DNA of 64,000 nucleotides, taken from the NCBI GenBank assembly GCA_019415335.1, contig DXKH01000125.1, positions 1-64,000 on the forward strand, given 5' to 3'. Source of the stretch: Citrobacter sp. Its GTDB lineage: Bacteria; Pseudomonadota; Gammaproteobacteria; Enterobacterales; Enterobacteriaceae. Positions within the stretch are counted from its first letter, which is position 1; every line of letters starts with the position of its first letter. The translations under genes and the position numbers were made by a program. This document shows positions 43,700 to 54,453 of the stretch, piece after piece. The notes below the pieces were generated by a model. The model made no database searches, had not been told where the DNA came from, and saw nothing but the letters and a program-made list of their open reading frames with translations.

Positions 43700-45133
43700 A
43701 TGCAGCAAAATCTTTCAGTAACAGATTCGCTGGTCCCCGCAACAGACAGCAATGCTGATGTTGCGCAGGGGTTGTTAGCGAAATTGTTGGAAATTTATGA
43801 TGTTAAAACGCTGGTGGCTCACCTGAATGGAATTGGCGAGAATAACTGGAGTCCGGCTATTCTGAAGCGTGTGGCGGTGAATGCCTCGGCATGGCATCGA
43901 CTCAGCGAACGAGAGTCGACGTTTTTGCGCACCTTGTTGCCCACTCCGCCTGCGCACCATCCTCACTATGCCTTTCGGTTTATTGACCTTTTTGCCGGTA
44001 TCGGCGGTATTCGTCGCGGATTTGAGGCGATAGGCGGGCAGTGCGTGTTTACCAGCGAGTGGAACAAACATGCGGTGCGTACTTACAAAGCCAACTATTA
44101 TTGCGATCCGGCCAGCCATCACTTTAATGAAGACATTCGCGATATCACGCTCAGCCATCGCGAAGGCGTTAGCGACAGTCAGGCGGCAGAGCATATTCGC
44201 CAGCATGTACCGCAGCACGATGTTCTGCTGGCAGGCTTCCCGTGTCAGCCGTTTTCGCTTGCCGGGGTGTCGAAGAAAAATGCGCTGGGCCGCGCCCACG
44301 GTTTTGCCTGCGATACCCAGGGGACACTGTTTTTTGACGTCGTGCGTATCATTGACGCCCGCCGCCCGCCGATTTTTGTTCTGGAAAACGTGAAAAACCT
44401 GAAGAGCCACGATCAGGGCAAAACGTTCCGCATTATTATGCAAACGCTGGACGAGCTGGGCTATGACGTCGCCGATGCAGAGGATAACGGCCCGGACGAT
44501 CCAAAAATCATCGATGGCAAACATTTCTTGCCGCAGCACCGGGAGCGCATTGTGCTGGTCGGATTTCGCCGTGATCTGAATTTGAAGCGCGATTTTACCC
44601 TGCGCAATATCAGTACGCGTTATCCGCAGCGGCGCACGACGCTGGCGGAGTTGCTGGAACCGGTAGTGGAAGCCAAATATGTGCTGACGCCTGTGCTGTG
44701 GAAATATCTCTACCGCTACGCGAAAAAGCATCAGGCGAAGGGGAATGGTTTTGGCTACGGCATGGTTTATCCCTCAAATCCGAACAGCGTGACGCGTACG
44801 CTTTCCGCGCGCTATTACAAAGATGGCGCTGAAATTCTGATCGACCGCGGCTGGGATTTCGCCGCCGGGGAAGTAAATTTCGACGATCCGCAAAATCAGC
44901 AGCATCGTCCGCGTCGCTTAACACCGAGAGAGTGTGCACGACTGATGGGTTTTGAGTCGCCGCAGGGATATCAGTTCCGTATCCCTGTTTCTGACACCCA
45001 GGCCTATCGTCAGTTTGGTAACTCCGTTGTGGTGCCGGCGTTCGCCGCTGTGGCGAAACTGTTGGAAGAGAAAATTAACGCGGCGGTCGCGTTACGTCAG
45101 CAAGAGAGCATGCATGGCGGACGTTCACGATAA
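43700..45133 (+). CDS. dcm: DNA-cytosine methyltransferase Dcm
   Basis: A 477-aa C5-cytosine methyltransferase, which methylates the inner C of CCWGG. Motif I is [16 protein letters not shown]. Motif IV has P181-C182-Q183-P184 ([14 protein letters not shown]) with catalytic C182. Motif VI is FVLENVKNL, motif VIII is [11 protein letters not shown] and motif X is [12 protein letters not shown]. The ~80-residue N-terminal extension is usual for Dcm. Its last 20 bases overlap the start of vsr, as in E. coli. Confidence 0.96.
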   Translation: MQQNLSVTDSLVPATDSNADVAQGLLAKLLEIYDVKTLVAHLNGIGENNWSPAILKRVAVNASAWHRLSERESTFLRTLLPTPPAHHPHYAFRFIDLFAGIGGIRRGFEAIGGQCVFTSEWNKHAVRTYKANYYCDPASHHFNEDIRDITLSHREGVSDSQAAEHIRQHVPQHDVLLAGFPCQPFSLAGVSKKNALGRAHGFACDTQGTLFFDVVRIIDARRPPIFVLENVKNLKSHDQGKTFRIIMQTLDELGYDVADAEDNGPDDPKIIDGKHFLPQHRERIVLVGFRRDLNLKRDFTLRNISTRYPQRRTTLAELLEPVVEAKYVLTPVLWKYLYRYAKKHQAKGNGFGYGMVYPSNPNSVTRTLSARYYKDGAEILIDRGWDFAAGEVNFDDPQNQQHRPRRLTPRECARLMGFESPQGYQFRIPVSDTQAYRQFGNSVVVPAFAAVAKLLEEKINAAVALRQQESMHGGRSR

Positions 45134-45581
45134 GGCGACGCGCAGTAAAAATATGCGGGCGATTGCGACCCGCGATACCGCCATTGAAAAACGGCTTGCG
45201 GGGCTGCTGTCGGAGCAGGGACTCGACTATCGCGTTCAGGATGCCTCGCTGCCTGGGCGTCCCGATTTTGTGGTGGATGAATACCGCTGCGTGATTTTTA
45301 CCCACGGCTGTTTCTGGCATCACCATCACTGTTACCTGTTCAAGGTACCGGCAACGCGCACAGACTTCTGGCTGGATAAGATCGGTAAGAACGTGGAACG
45401 CGATCGCCGCGATATCCAGCGTCTGCGGGAACTGGGCTGGCGGGTGCTGATCGTCTGGGAATGTGCGCTGCGCGGACGGGAGAAACTAAGCGACGCCGCG
45501 CTGTCAGAACGTCTTGAAGAGTGGATCTGCGGCGCTGGCGCGCCCGCGCAGATCGACACTCAGGGGATGCATTTACTGTAA
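45114..45581 (+). CDS. vsr: Very-short-patch repair endonuclease Vsr
   Basis: A 155-aa endonuclease that nicks 5' of the T in T:G mismatches arising from deaminated 5-methylcytosine at Dcm sites. The catalytic aspartate lies in [13 protein letters not shown], and the zinc-binding [10 protein letters not shown] segment follows. [14 protein letters not shown] and VLIVWECAL complete the fold. Length equals that of E. coli Vsr. It is translated from an ATG inside the end of dcm. Its stop overlaps the convergent yedA stop by 9 bp. Confidence 0.96.
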   Translation: MADVHDKATRSKNMRAIATRDTAIEKRLAGLLSEQGLDYRVQDASLPGRPDFVVDEYRCVIFTHGCFWHHHHCYLFKVPATRTDFWLDKIGKNVERDRRDIQRLRELGWRVLIVWECALRGREKLSDAALSERLEEWICGAGAPAQIDTQGMHLL

Positions 45582-46493
45582 CGTTTTTTTATTTTCCACC
45601 GCGTCAGGCGTCGGTTTGGCCGGGAAAAGGTATTTCCCCAACGTTACCAGAACCACCGCAAAGACGATGACCCCCAGTGCCAGCCATTCAATCGGTGCCA
45701 GACGTTCACCGCCCAGTCCCGTCCCCAGTAACACCGCAACGACCGGGTTCACGTAGGCGTAACTGGTCGCCAGCGCGGGGCTGACGTTGCGGATCAAATA
45801 CATATAGGCGTTGATGGCAATGATGGAACCAAACAATGCCAGGTAACCGACCGCCAGGAAACCTGATAGCGACGGCAGCGCAGTCAGTTTTTCACCGCTG
45901 AGCAGCGAGGCACACATCAGCACGATCCCGGCGGCGAGCATCTCAATTGCGCCTGCCATCATCCCCACTGGCAGCGTAATGCGCGAACCGTAGACAGAGC
46001 CAAACGCCCAACTGATCGAACCGATCAGAATTAATATCGCTCCCCATGGATTGCCGCTCAGATTACCGCCGCTATTGAGCATCACGATCCCCGCCAGCCC
46101 AATGGCAATCCCCAGCCACTCGAGCTTGCGGGTTTTAATGCCAAAGAAATGGCTGAAGCACAGGGTGAATAGCGGCACCGTCGCCACCACGACCGCGGCG
46201 ATACCGGAAGGGACGTTTTGATGCTCCGCCACGGTAACCAGACCGTTGCCGACGGCCAGCAGCAAAATGCCAATCAGTGCCGCGTTAAGCAGAGGGCGAA
46301 GCGGCGGCAGTTTATGGCCGCTCAGCAGTAAAAAAGCGGTTAACAATCCCCCGGCCGCGAGAAAGCGAACGCCTGCCATCATCAACGGTGGCCAGCTCTC
46401 CACGCCGATACGGATGACGAAATAGGTGGAACCCCAGATGATATACAGCGCGAATAGTGCGCTGAAAAGCGGTAACAACTGCCTGAAACGCAT
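45573..46493 (-). CDS. yedA: EamA-family exporter YedA
   Basis: A 306-aa drug/metabolite transporter with ten helices in two EamA repeats. LYIIWGSTYFVIRIGVESWPP marks repeat 1 and VSPALATSYAYVNPVVAVLLGTGLGGERL marks repeat 2. Similar proteins export amino acids or small solutes; YedA's physiological substrate is not settled. Same position and direction as in E. coli, convergent to vsr. Confidence 0.93.
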   Translation of the reverse strand: MRFRQLLPLFSALFALYIIWGSTYFVIRIGVESWPPLMMAGVRFLAAGGLLTAFLLLSGHKLPPLRPLLNAALIGILLLAVGNGLVTVAEHQNVPSGIAAVVVATVPLFTLCFSHFFGIKTRKLEWLGIAIGLAGIVMLNSGGNLSGNPWGAILILIGSISWAFGSVYGSRITLPVGMMAGAIEMLAAGIVLMCASLLSGEKLTALPSLSGFLAVGYLALFGSIIAINAYMYLIRNVSPALATSYAYVNPVVAVLLGTGLGGERLAPIEWLALGVIVFAVVLVTLGKYLFPAKPTPDAVENKKTLQ

Positions 46494-46670
46494 AATCCCT
46501 CACGTGAGAAACGCTAACAAGCGACATAGTAAACGCGAAAACTATCGGGCTGGCGAGCGATATAATTCACGCATCTTGTTAGAAAAATGTTGACGAATAA
46601 CGCCAGTTTCGGCCTCGCGCGTTTTACTCCATACTTAACGCTTCAAGAATAAAAAAATGAGGGAATAATT

Positions 46671-47582
46671 TTGGCAGGAAGTAGCTTACTGACCTTACTT
46701 GATGATATCGCCACGCTGTTGGATGACATCTCGATGATGGGCAAACTGGCCGCGAAGAAAACCGCTGGCGTACTGGGGGATGATCTGTCGCTTAACGCGC
46801 AGCAGGTGACGGGAGTAAGGGCAAACCGCGAGTTGCCGGTGGTCTGGAGCGTTGCAAAAGGCTCGCTGGTCAACAAAGTGATCCTGGTACCGTTGGCGTT
46901 GCTCATCAGCGCCTTTATTCCCTGGGCCATTACGCCATTGTTGATGATTGGCGGTGCCTTTCTCTGCTTTGAAGGCGTAGAGAAAGTCCTGCACACCCTC
47001 GAGTCGCGAAAACATAAAGAAGATCCGGCTGAGCGACAGCGGCGGCTTGAAGCGCTGGCGGCGCAGGATCCGTTGGCGTTTGAAAAAGATAAAATCAAAG
47101 GCGCGGTGCGAACCGATTTTATTCTCTCGGCAGAGATTGTGGCGATCACGTTGGGGATTGTGGCCGAAGCTCCATTGCTCAACCAGGTGCTGGTTCTGTC
47201 GGGGATCGCGCTGGTGGTGACCATTGGCGTTTATGGTCTGGTCGGGCTGATTGTTAAGCTGGATGACATGGGCTATTGGCTGGCGGAAAAAACCAGCGTG
47301 CTGGCGCAGACGTTAGGTAAAGGGTTACTGGTTGTCGCGCCGTGGCTGATGAAATCACTGTCGGTGGTGGGCACGCTGGCGATGTTTCTGGTGGGTGGTG
47401 GGATTGTGGTGCACGGTATTGCGCCGTTACATCATGCCATTGAACAGTTTGCCCAGCAGCAAAGTGCCGCGGTGGCGCTGATGTTGCCGACGCTTCTGAA
47501 TCTGGTGCTGGGCTTTATCATTGGCGCGATTGTTGTGCTGCTGGTAAAAGCGGTGGCCAGAGTGCGCGGGGCTGCGCACTAA
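46671..47582 (+). CDS. yedI: DUF808 inner-membrane protein YedI
   Basis: A 303-aa polytopic membrane protein. [43 protein letters not shown] at the N-terminus is the DUF808 signature, followed by about six helices. Function is unknown. The start codon is TTG: AGGG lies seven bases upstream, and the next ATG would cut the conserved N-terminus. The same gene order is found in E. coli. Confidence 0.93.
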   Translation: MAGSSLLTLLDDIATLLDDISMMGKLAAKKTAGVLGDDLSLNAQQVTGVRANRELPVVWSVAKGSLVNKVILVPLALLISAFIPWAITPLLMIGGAFLCFEGVEKVLHTLESRKHKEDPAERQRRLEALAAQDPLAFEKDKIKGAVRTDFILSAEIVAITLGIVAEAPLLNQVLVLSGIALVVTIGVYGLVGLIVKLDDMGYWLAEKTSVLAQTLGKGLLVVAPWLMKSLSVVGTLAMFLVGGGIVVHGIAPLHHAIEQFAQQQSAAVALMLPTLLNLVLGFIIGAIVVLLVKAVARVRGAAH

Positions 47583-47657
47583 AAGTCTTCTCCTGAATTA
47601 CGCAAAACCAGACATCCTCGTCTAAGGTGAAAACGTTCACTGTATACAGGAGGTAAC

Positions 47658-47840
47658 ATGGTTTTTTCGGTCAGTGAGGAAGTGACTGTGAAAGAGGGCG
47701 GTCCGCGCATGATTGTCACCGGCTATTCCAGCGGTATGGTGGAGTGTCGGTGGTATGATGGGTTTGGCGTCAAGCGAGAAGCATTCCATGAGAGTGAACT
47801 CGTTCCCGGTGATGCCAGGCAACTGTGTGAAGAAGCCTGA
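47658..47840 (+). CDS. yodC: Small DUF2158 protein YodC
   Basis: A 60-aa protein with a small SH3-like beta barrel expected from the DUF2158 family: SVSEEVTVKEGGPRMIVTGY followed by GMVECRWYDGFGVKREAFHE. Function is unknown. AGGAGG is just upstream of the ATG. A clear intrinsic terminator follows. Confidence 0.92.
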   Translation: MVFSVSEEVTVKEGGPRMIVTGYSSGMVECRWYDGFGVKREAFHESELVPGDARQLCEEA

Positions 47841-47844
47841 TGAC

Positions 47845-47872
47845 AAAACGCCCGGCGACAGTCGGGCGTTTT
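47845..47872 (+). terminator. Intrinsic terminator after yodC
   Basis: AAAACGCCCG pairs perfectly with CGGGCGTTTT around an 8-nt loop, ending in a short T-run. It starts 4 bp after the yodC stop. Confidence 0.85.
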
Positions 47873-47957
47873 CTTAAAAAAGCGTGACGGCAACAATACG
47901 TAACGTACTGCGTTATGCCAGGATTAGGAAAGCAATAAAGCGTAGGGAGTGGTCAGC

Positions 47958-49652
47958 GTGCCGCACGAAACAACGATGGAAAACTGGGGCTGGCTGAAAA
48001 TGTTGGCGCGGCGACTCGGCCCTGGCCACGTCGTGAATCTCTGCTTTCTGATCGTCATGTTCTTTTCGACCCTGTTGACCTGGCGTGAAGTGGTCGTTCT
48101 GGAAGAAGCCTATATCTCCAGTCAGCGCAATCATCTGGAAAATGTCGCCAACGCCCTCGACAAGCAACTGCAATTCAACGTCGATAAACTGCTTTTTCTT
48201 CGTGACGGCATGCACGAGGCGCTGATCACCCCTCTGGGATTTTCCGCCTTAAAAGATGCGGTTACCCATTTTGAACAGTTACGTCATTCGCGCGTCTGGC
48301 AACTTGAACTGGATAAGCGACGGACGCTGCCATTGAATGGTGTTTCTGATTCGTTTGTGAACCAAACCATGCTGCTCTCACGTGACAGCGAATCGCTGGA
48401 TAACGAGCTGACTGCCGCGCTGGAGGTGGGATATCTGTTACGTTTAGCGAACACCCGCACGTCCCTGTCGCAACAGGCGATGTACGTCTCGCGCGCAGGA
48501 TTTTACGTCTCCACGCTGCCGACATCGCTTTCCAGCGAAATAACCTCCCGCTACTACGATTACGTGATTCAGCCCTGGTTTACCGGGCAATCGCAGCGAA
48601 ACAACCGTATGCGTGGCGTGCGCTGGTTTACCTCACCGTCACCTGAACTTCACTACGATCAGCAGCGCGTAACCGTCAGCGTGCCGCTGGACAATAACCA
48701 TTACTGGCTCGGTGTACTGGCGATGACTATCCCCGTTTCGGCGGTGGAACGGTTTATGGATGAAGCCATCGACAAGGACGTGGAAGGGGAATATCAACTC
48801 TACGACAGCAAACTGAAACTGCTGGCAGCCTCAACGCCGGGACTGCGAAATGACAAGACGTTTGATGAGCGTGAACTGGCGATGCTGGCGCATGATATCG
48901 AGCAGGATACGGTAGGCGGCTTGCGCATGGGGAGCCGCTACATCAGTTGGGAACGGCTGGACCATTTTGATGGCGTACTGGTGCGGGTACATACCTTAAG
49001 TGAAGGGGTACACGGCGATTTCGGCAGCATCAGTATCGCGCTGGCGTTGTTGTGGGCGCTGTTCACCGCGATGTTGCTCATCTCCTGGGTGGTTATCCGC
49101 CATATGGTCAGCAATATGTTTGTGCTGCAAAGTTCACTCCAGTGGCAGGCCTGGCACGATATGCTGACCCGCTTATATAACCGCGGCGCGTTGTTTGAAA
49201 AAGCTAAGCAACTGACTCAGCGTTGCCGAACGCAAAAACAACCGTTGTCGGTTATTCAAATCGATCTGGACCACTTCAAAAGTATCAATGACCGCTTTGG
49301 TCATCAGGCCGGGGATCGGGTGTTAACGCATGCCGCAGGCTTAATCAGCGGGACATTGCGTACCTATGATGTCGCCGGTCGTGTCGGCGGGGAGGAGTTC
49401 TGCGTGGTCCTGCCGGAAACTTCTCTGGTGCAGGCAGAGCAGATAGCCGAACGCATCCGCCAGCGACTGAATGAGAAAGAGATTCTGGTGGCGAAGAGCG
49501 CCACGCTGCGGATCAGCGCCTCGCTCGGGGTGAGCAGTACCCAGGAAACCGGGGACTACGATTTTGAGCAACTTCAGTCGCTGGCAGACCGCCGACTTTA
49601 CCAGGCAAAACAGGCGGGACGTAATCGGGTTTGTGCTGTGGATTCGGACTAA
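47958..49652 (+). CDS. dgcQ: Diguanylate cyclase DgcQ (YedQ)
   Basis: A 564-aa membrane c-di-GMP synthase. One helix near residue 30-45 ([18 protein letters not shown]) and another near 355-375 ([22 protein letters not shown]) enclose a periplasmic CHASE7-type sensor. The GGDEF domain follows, with active site GGEEF at 477-481 and the upstream [18 protein letters not shown]. DgcQ promotes cellulose or biofilm matrix production in some enterobacteria. GTG 47958 is chosen: GGGAG lies eight bases upstream and the N-terminus then matches the E. coli protein. The end overlaps mpgP by 4 bp. Confidence 0.94.
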   Translation: MPHETTMENWGWLKMLARRLGPGHVVNLCFLIVMFFSTLLTWREVVVLEEAYISSQRNHLENVANALDKQLQFNVDKLLFLRDGMHEALITPLGFSALKDAVTHFEQLRHSRVWQLELDKRRTLPLNGVSDSFVNQTMLLSRDSESLDNELTAALEVGYLLRLANTRTSLSQQAMYVSRAGFYVSTLPTSLSSEITSRYYDYVIQPWFTGQSQRNNRMRGVRWFTSPSPELHYDQQRVTVSVPLDNNHYWLGVLAMTIPVSAVERFMDEAIDKDVEGEYQLYDSKLKLLAASTPGLRNDKTFDERELAMLAHDIEQDTVGGLRMGSRYISWERLDHFDGVLVRVHTLSEGVHGDFGSISIALALLWALFTAMLLISWVVIRHMVSNMFVLQSSLQWQAWHDMLTRLYNRGALFEKAKQLTQRCRTQKQPLSVIQIDLDHFKSINDRFGHQAGDRVLTHAAGLISGTLRTYDVAGRVGGEEFCVVLPETSLVQAEQIAERIRQRLNEKEILVAKSATLRISASLGVSSTQETGDYDFEQLQSLADRRLYQAKQAGRNRVCAVDSD

Positions 49653-50464
49653 GGTGTGGCGAAGAAGTGGGTCATCCCTTCCTGCCAGCCCTCGGGTCCT
49701 TCATGCTGCGTGCGGTAAACCTGCACGGTGCTATCGGGGCGCAAAACCACCCCTTCACGACTCAGTCCTTTGACGATCACCGCATAGTCCATCGCCTCAA
49801 GCAGCGGGGCGTCGTTTGGGCCATCGCCCAGTCCGATGGTGACCGGACGTCGTTTCCACTGGCGCTGATAGCGATCGATCAGCTCGTTTGCCGCATGGCC
49901 TTTTCCTGAGGCAGCATCCAGGACATGCCAGAAGCGGGCACCGTGGACAAACTGCAGTCCCAGATCGTTTAGCTGCCGGGCGAACTCGGCCATACGCTCG
50001 TCGCTGTCGCGCCAGATCAGCGTGACTGAGGCTTCATGCAGGCGCGTTAAGCTGGCCTGGGCATGCGTCAGGCCGGTCCATTCGGCGATGGTGGACTCAT
50101 CGACATCATCAAACGTCGTGAATTTAAACGAGGATTGGGTACGAAGTTTATTCAGCACGGCGCTGATTTCAGCCTGCGAGGCACCAACTATCTGGCGCGG
50201 AAAGTCAGGATGCGTCTGCCAGCGACTGTCCAGTTCAACCACGGCGCCATTCTCAGCAATCAGAGGCAGTCCTTGTAAGTTGAGCTGCGTTTGGATGTGC
50301 AGCATTTCTGCCGCCGTTTTGCTGCTGCACAGGATGACGGGAATATCGCGTTCACGCAGACGGGCGAGCCAGGCGGCGGCAGGTTGCCAGTCATAGGTGT
50401 GACTGTCCAGCAATGTGCCATCCAGATCGGTAAAAATCAGCAGCGGATCGTCGAGTGATAGCAT
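49649..50464 (-). CDS. yedP: Mannosyl-3-phosphoglycerate phosphatase (YedP)
   Basis: A 271-aa HAD-superfamily phosphatase. Motif [12 protein letters not shown] holds the nucleophile Asp, VILCSSKT is motif II and [23 protein letters not shown] is motif IV. The family removes phosphate from mannosyl-3-phosphoglycerate to make mannosylglycerate, but enterobacteria often lack the synthase, so the true substrate is uncertain. GGGG lies six bases before the ATG at 50464. Convergent with dgcQ, overlapping by 4 bp. Confidence 0.92.
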   Translation of the reverse strand: MLSLDDPLLIFTDLDGTLLDSHTYDWQPAAAWLARLRERDIPVILCSSKTAAEMLHIQTQLNLQGLPLIAENGAVVELDSRWQTHPDFPRQIVGASQAEISAVLNKLRTQSSFKFTTFDDVDESTIAEWTGLTHAQASLTRLHEASVTLIWRDSDERMAEFARQLNDLGLQFVHGARFWHVLDAASGKGHAANELIDRYQRQWKRRPVTIGLGDGPNDAPLLEAMDYAVIVKGLSREGVVLRPDSTVQVYRTQHEGPEGWQEGMTHFFATP

Positions 50465-50621
50465 TTTTGTCCCCGTCATAAAGTTCCGTATTCCGGAAAA
50501 ATCCTAAAAGCAGGGCATTTGGCCTGACAGGAGAATGGGATCGATCCCGTCATCATGAGTGCTGACAACCTGTCTGTCCCAACCATTAGAAGGATTAATC
50601 ATTTGTCTGAAAAATATTTGC

Positions 50622-50650
50622 TTGTCATGCAAAAAAATTGCGGATAAGGT
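50622..50650 (+). promoter_or_regulatory. Promoter of dsrA
   Basis: TTGTCA (50622-50627) and TAAGGT (50645-50650) are separated by 17 bp and place a start near 50655. This agrees with the known 5' end of DsrA. In E. coli this promoter is more active at low temperature. Confidence 0.8.
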
Positions 50651-50654
50651 TTAG

Positions 50655-50742
50655 CGTACATCAGATTTCCTGGTGTAACGAATTTTCAAGTGCTTCTTGC
50701 ATAAGCAAGTTTCATCCCGACCCGTCAGGGTCGGGATTTTTT
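50655..50742 (+). ncRNA. dsrA: DsrA regulatory small RNA
   Basis: The sequence ACATCAGATTTCCTGGTGT, a middle segment with GTGCTTCTTGC-TAAGCAAG, and the terminator stem ATCCCGACC-CGTC-AGGGTCGGGAT with T-run reproduce the E. coli 87-nt DsrA. Stem-loop 1 pairs with the rpoS leader to open its ribosome site, and the middle region pairs with hns. A few bases differ from E. coli in the linker after stem 1 (AATTTTCAAG) and in the second stem. The terminator is just before the convergent yodD stop. Confidence 0.93.
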
Positions 50743-50752
50743 TCGCTGCCGG

Positions 50753-50980
50753 TCAGCGATTAATTTCCGTCACGCTAAAGTCATGGATGTCCAACTCAAA
50801 CGCCTCGGCCAATTCATGCCATGTATGATACTCACGCCCATCCACGCTGACTCTGTTCGGGTCGTTTCCGCTACGATGAATCTCGCTCTCGCTGATTTCA
50901 TTAATCGCCGCCAGCAACGCGTCAACATCGACGCTGACTTCACGTTTTGCGGTATCGCTGTACTCTTTCGCGGTCTTCAT
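50753..50980 (-). CDS. yodD: Small stress-associated protein YodD
   Basis: A 75-aa acidic protein: KREVSVDVDALLAAINEISESEIHR and EYHTWHELAEAFELDIHDFSVTEINR are characteristic. E. coli YodD is induced by stress, and its mutants are affected in acid and peroxide responses; the mechanism is unknown. GAGG precedes the ATG at 50980 by five bases. It lies between dsrA and dsrB, as in E. coli. Confidence 0.93.
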   Translation of the reverse strand: MKTAKEYSDTAKREVSVDVDALLAAINEISESEIHRSGNDPNRVSVDGREYHTWHELAEAFELDIHDFSVTEINR

Positions 50981-51109
50981 TTCAACCTCGTCATTAACCG
51001 TGCCACAGACTAAGTATAGACCGTTGAGAAAACCCGCAATCGAACCGCTCAGACGCTGCCAGGCGGCGGTTTTTGTTCTACACTGGCACAAAGCCACAGG
51101 AGGATAATG

Positions 51110-51298
51110 ATGAAGGTGAAAGATCGGGTCACAGTCAAAACGGACGGCGGTTCGCGTCGCCCAGGCGTGGTACTGGCAGTGGAAGAGTTTAGTGAAGGCA
51201 CAATGTACCTGGTTTCGCTGGAAGACTACCCGCTCGGCATCTGGTTCTTTAACGAGTCAGGGCATCAGGATGGTATCTTTGTGGAGAAGGTAGAATAG
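51110..51298 (+). CDS. dsrB: DsrB small protein
   Basis: A 62-aa protein nearly identical to E. coli DsrB by recollection: [13 protein letters not shown] and [17 protein letters not shown] are recognisable. It may form a small beta barrel. It is RpoS-dependent in E. coli; function unknown. GGAGG lies upstream. An ATG three bases earlier is possible, but 51110 matches the usual N-terminus. Confidence 0.93.
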   Translation: MKVKDRVTVKTDGGSRRPGVVLAVEEFSEGTMYLVSLEDYPLGIWFFNESGHQDGIFVEKVE

Positions 51299-51319
51299 AG
51301 TTGCGACGACCGATGTAAA

Positions 51320-51348
51320 CCCGGCTGGTGGGACATCCACCAGTCGGG
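51320..51348. terminator. Hairpin between dsrB and rcsA
   Basis: CCCGGCTGGTGG and CCACCAGTCGGG form a 12-bp stem with one mismatch and a 5-nt loop. It lies between convergent genes and may terminate both, although the T-tracts are short. Confidence 0.6.
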
Positions 51349-51353
51349 ACGTC

Positions 51354-51977
51354 TCATCGCATGTTGACAAAGATACCGTTGGTCACGTTATCGGTCAGTC
51401 TGACGACATGATAGATAACCTGTTTGTTATGCGTCTTTATCTTTCGTTTTATATTCCCCTTATGGGATGACACTGTTTTCGCCTTGATATTCATTTGATC
51501 CGAAATTTGAATTGTTCCCTGGCCTTCCATCCACATGCGCAGCATGCTGGACTCAGTACGACTTAATGATAACGTCGGTAAATTTATTACCCCGGCGGTG
51601 TCTGTCTCTTTTTTCAGAATATCGCCAAGAAGATCGTCCAGTGATTCTGGCTTTATTGATTTTGAACTGATCAATAAGTTTTTTCTGACTAACAGGTATT
51701 CATCAAAATGCACATTGGCAATTGCCATAAAAACAATAAATAGCGTATTGGGATGCTGATTAATGATTTGCTTTATATGCTGACTGTTGGCTGGATCATG
51801 GATAAAACAGTCTTCATTAATAAACACCACAGAAGGTTGGTGTGTATCACAAGCGATGTCGAGTTCGTCAACGGTTTCGATGTCGTTGATTTCCCTTTTT
51901 TTCACCCCTCTGCTTACCAGATACCCGGTCAAACCTAGCCGGGTGTAACTGCATAGATCCATAATAATCGTTGACAT
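51354..51977 (-). CDS. rcsA: Capsule regulator RcsA
   Basis: A 207-aa LuxR-type regulator. The N-terminal part resembles a degenerate receiver; the C-terminal helix-turn-helix contains [43 protein letters not shown]. RcsA is a co-regulator that dimerises with RcsB to activate capsule (cps) genes and repress flhDC. It is normally degraded by Lon and silenced by H-NS. The 280-bp upstream gap holds an RcsAB box (autoactivation). Confidence 0.95.
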   Translation of the reverse strand: MSTIIMDLCSYTRLGLTGYLVSRGVKKREINDIETVDELDIACDTHQPSVVFINEDCFIHDPANSQHIKQIINQHPNTLFIVFMAIANVHFDEYLLVRKNLLISSKSIKPESLDDLLGDILKKETDTAGVINLPTLSLSRTESSMLRMWMEGQGTIQISDQMNIKAKTVSSHKGNIKRKIKTHNKQVIYHVVRLTDNVTNGIFVNMR

Positions 51978-52226
51978 GGCTTACCCTCACTCAATGCGTA
52001 ACGATAATTCCCCTTACCTGAATATCTCATCACAACTTAACGGAACCGAATGCTTCACCTAATGAGACGCGTTTGCGGTTTTCAGGCGGACTTACTATCC
52101 CGTAAAGTTACGTATAATTTGCCTGGAATTGTCTTAAAGTAAAGTAAATGTTGCGTTATGTGAGTGAGATAAAAACAAATAAAGCGCGCGAGAGTTATCC
52201 TGGTAGATGTTTTTACTGAATGACTT

Positions 52227-52240
52227 TAGGATAATCCTTA
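52227..52240 (-). promoter_or_regulatory. RcsAB box upstream of rcsA
   Basis: On the minus strand TAAGGATTATCCTA agrees with the RcsAB consensus TAAGAATATTCCTA at 12 of 14 positions. It lies about 250 bp upstream of rcsA and would mediate autoactivation by RcsA-RcsB. Confidence 0.75.
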
Positions 52241-52257
52241 TAAAAACAAGATAAACA

Positions 52258-53052
52258 TTATGGACTATTATTAACGGGCAATTCACTAACAATATCAGCT
52301 AATAAATTGAATATTTCGCTAAACAGGTGCTCGCAAAATGGCGCAATCAACGGCATTAATGCCGCAATTAACGATATCCCAACGGTCAGGGTAAGCGGGA
52401 AACCAATCACAAAGACGGATAACTGCGGCGCCATACGGTTCAGTAATCCCAGCGCCAGGTTCAGCGTGAGCAGCATGGTGATGACTGGCAGCGCCAGCAT
52501 CATCCCGTTGAGGAAGATTAGACTGCCCGCTCTGGCCAGCGCCAGAAACGCGTTGCTGTTCACCGGATTACCGCCAATGGGCAGGGTATGAAACGTATCG
52601 ACCAGCAGCGAAATCAGCCACAGATGACCGTCAAAGGTCAGGAACAGCAGCATCGCCAACATATCAATAATTCTGGCAAGCACGGGCATATTCAGGTGGC
52701 TGGCCGGGTCGACAAAGGTGGCAAAGGAGAGCCCCATCTGCAGACCGATAACCTCACCCGCCGTACGCACGGCCGCAAAGGCAAACTGCATGGTAAAACC
52801 CAGCGCGATGCCGATCAGGATTTGCTGCATTGCCAGCCATAACGCGTTAAACGAAAAAATCGGCACATCGTTTGGCGGCAAAGAGGGGGCAATAACGAAG
52901 GTGATGATGATCCCCAGACCCAGTTTCACCCGCTTTGGAACCGCGCGTTCACTGAGAATTGGGGCGGTGGTGATCAGCGCCAGTACGCGCAGCAGCGGCC
53001 AGAAATAGAGGCTCAGCCACTGCAGCCATTGATCGCTGGTTACCTGCAACAT
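52258..53052 (-). CDS. fliR: Flagellar export gate protein FliR
   Basis: A 264-aa polytopic inner-membrane protein of the flagellar type III export gate. The [26 protein letters not shown] start, [30 protein letters not shown] and [27 protein letters not shown] are highly conserved. With FliP and FliQ it forms the helical P5Q4R1 core. It is the last gene of the operon. The ATG at 53052 matches the usual N-terminus. Confidence 0.96.
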   Translation of the reverse strand: MLQVTSDQWLQWLSLYFWPLLRVLALITTAPILSERAVPKRVKLGLGIIITFVIAPSLPPNDVPIFSFNALWLAMQQILIGIALGFTMQFAFAAVRTAGEVIGLQMGLSFATFVDPASHLNMPVLARIIDMLAMLLFLTFDGHLWLISLLVDTFHTLPIGGNPVNSNAFLALARAGSLIFLNGMMLALPVITMLLTLNLALGLLNRMAPQLSVFVIGFPLTLTVGISLIAALMPLIAPFCEHLFSEIFNLLADIVSELPVNNSP

Positions 53053-53060
53053 CCGTCGTC

Positions 53061-53330
53061 TTACCCGATGATGTACGGCAGATTGGTGAACAGCGTACGC
53101 ACGTAATCCAGCAGCATATTCAACATCCACGGCCCGGCCACAATGATCGCCGTAAACACCGCCACGATTTTCGGGATAAACGACAGCGTCATTTCGTTAA
53201 TCTGTGTGGCGGCCTGCAAAATACTGATGATAAGCCCCGTCACCAGCGCGACCAGCAGCAGGGGGGCGGCAAGCGCGAGGGCAACTTTCATGGCCTCGGT
53301 GCCAATCATCATGACCGATTCGGGTGTCAT
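53061..53330 (-). CDS. fliQ: Flagellar export gate protein FliQ
   Basis: An 89-aa protein with two helices ([22 protein letters not shown] and [26 protein letters not shown]) around the [13 protein letters not shown] loop. It is a component of the P5Q4R1 export gate. It lies 8 bp from fliR and about 10 bp from fliP. Confidence 0.97.
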   Translation of the reverse strand: MTPESVMMIGTEAMKVALALAAPLLLVALVTGLIISILQAATQINEMTLSFIPKIVAVFTAIIVAGPWMLNMLLDYVRTLFTNLPYIIG

Positions 53331-53339
53331 TTTTCGCCT

Positions 53340-54077
53340 CTAACTGTAGAAACTTTGTGCAAGTGAACCCACCAGCAGTTGCCAGCCATCAACCAGCACG
53401 AACAGCATCAGTTTGAAGGGAAGGGCAATGGTTGCCGGGGGAACCATCATCATCCCCAGCGCCATCAGGACGCTGGCGATCACCAGGTCGATAATCAGGA
53501 AAGGGATGAAAATCGTAAAGCCGATCTGGAACGCGGTTTTCAGCTCGCTGGTCACATAGGCGGGCAGCAAAATGCGCATCGGTACGGCTTCCGGTCCCTG
53601 AAGCGGGCCGCTGTTTGCCAGACGGGCGAACAGGGCCAGATCGGCTTCGCGGGTCTGACGCAGCATAAATTCACGCAGCGGTTGCGCACCTTTGTCCAGC
53701 GCTTCCTGCATCGAGATTTTCTCTTCGCTGAACGGCTGATAGGCCTCAACATAAATCTTGTCGATGACCGGCGACATGATGAAAAAGGTCAGGAACAGCG
53801 CCAGTCCCAGCAGCACCTGGTTTGGCGGCGCGGACGGCGTGCCGAGCGCATTGCGCAGCAGGCCGAAGACGATGATGATGCGGGTAAAGCTGGTCATCAT
53901 CAGTAAAATGGCCGGAATAAAGGTTAGCGAGGTGATAAAAACCAGCGTCTGGACGGGAAGCGACCAGCTCTGTCCGCCGCCGGGCAGCGGTTGGCTCACC
54001 AGACCGGGAAGTTGCGCCAGCGCGGCGGGGCTGATAAGCCACAGACTGGTCAGCGTAAGGGATAACAAACGGCGCAT
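53340..54077 (-). CDS. fliP: Flagellar export gate protein FliP
   Basis: A 245-aa export gate subunit. A cleavable signal peptide ([22 protein letters not shown]), known for FliP, is present. The conserved [42 protein letters not shown] and [24 protein letters not shown] segments follow. Five FliP copies form the channel. It overlaps the end of fliO by one base. Confidence 0.97.
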   Translation of the reverse strand: MRRLLSLTLTSLWLISPAALAQLPGLVSQPLPGGGQSWSLPVQTLVFITSLTFIPAILLMMTSFTRIIIVFGLLRNALGTPSAPPNQVLLGLALFLTFFIMSPVIDKIYVEAYQPFSEEKISMQEALDKGAQPLREFMLRQTREADLALFARLANSGPLQGPEAVPMRILLPAYVTSELKTAFQIGFTIFIPFLIIDLVIASVLMALGMMMVPPATIALPFKLMLFVLVDGWQLLVGSLAQSFYS

Positions 54078-54451
54078 CAGGATCTCCCGGAACGCTTAAG
54101 CAAACTCTTCATCATGGCCTGAAAATCGGCAGGAGCAGACGGTGTCTCTTCTGGCACTACAGGGGCTGGGGGGAGGGTATGCAGCACATTGATGTTTGAC
54201 GCCGTCACGCCAAGCACCAGCCGTGCGTCCTCAACATCAACAATCACTACCCGTTCGCGCGGACCCAATGAGGTACTGGCGGAGACTTTCAGGCCGCGCG
54301 TACTGCCGCCTTTCGGCGCAAAACCCAGGCGCTTGATTACCCAGGCGGCCGCCAGGATCAACAGGATGATCCCCAACAGCGCGCCGCTGACCTGCATCAA
54401 AGGCGAGCCCGGTACGGCAGAAGGCTGTTGAACAGTGGCCTGGGTTTTCAT
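54077..54451 (-). CDS. fliO: Flagellar export gate assembly protein FliO
   Basis: A 124-aa protein with one membrane helix ([23 protein letters not shown]) and a cytoplasmic SH3-like part containing [25 protein letters not shown]. FliO helps FliP oligomerise. It is separated from fliN by 2 bp and overlaps fliP by one base. Confidence 0.95.
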   Translation of the reverse strand: MKTQATVQQPSAVPGSPLMQVSGALLGIILLILAAAWVIKRLGFAPKGGSTRGLKVSASTSLGPRERVVIVDVEDARLVLGVTASNINVLHTLPPAPVVPEETPSAPADFQAMMKSLLKRSGRS

Positions 54452-54453
54452 GA

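Noticed and set aside
43775..44731. Minus-strand frame of 318 codons over dcm
   Set aside because: It is antisense to dcm, which has all methyltransferase motifs; no domain is seen in the opposite frame.
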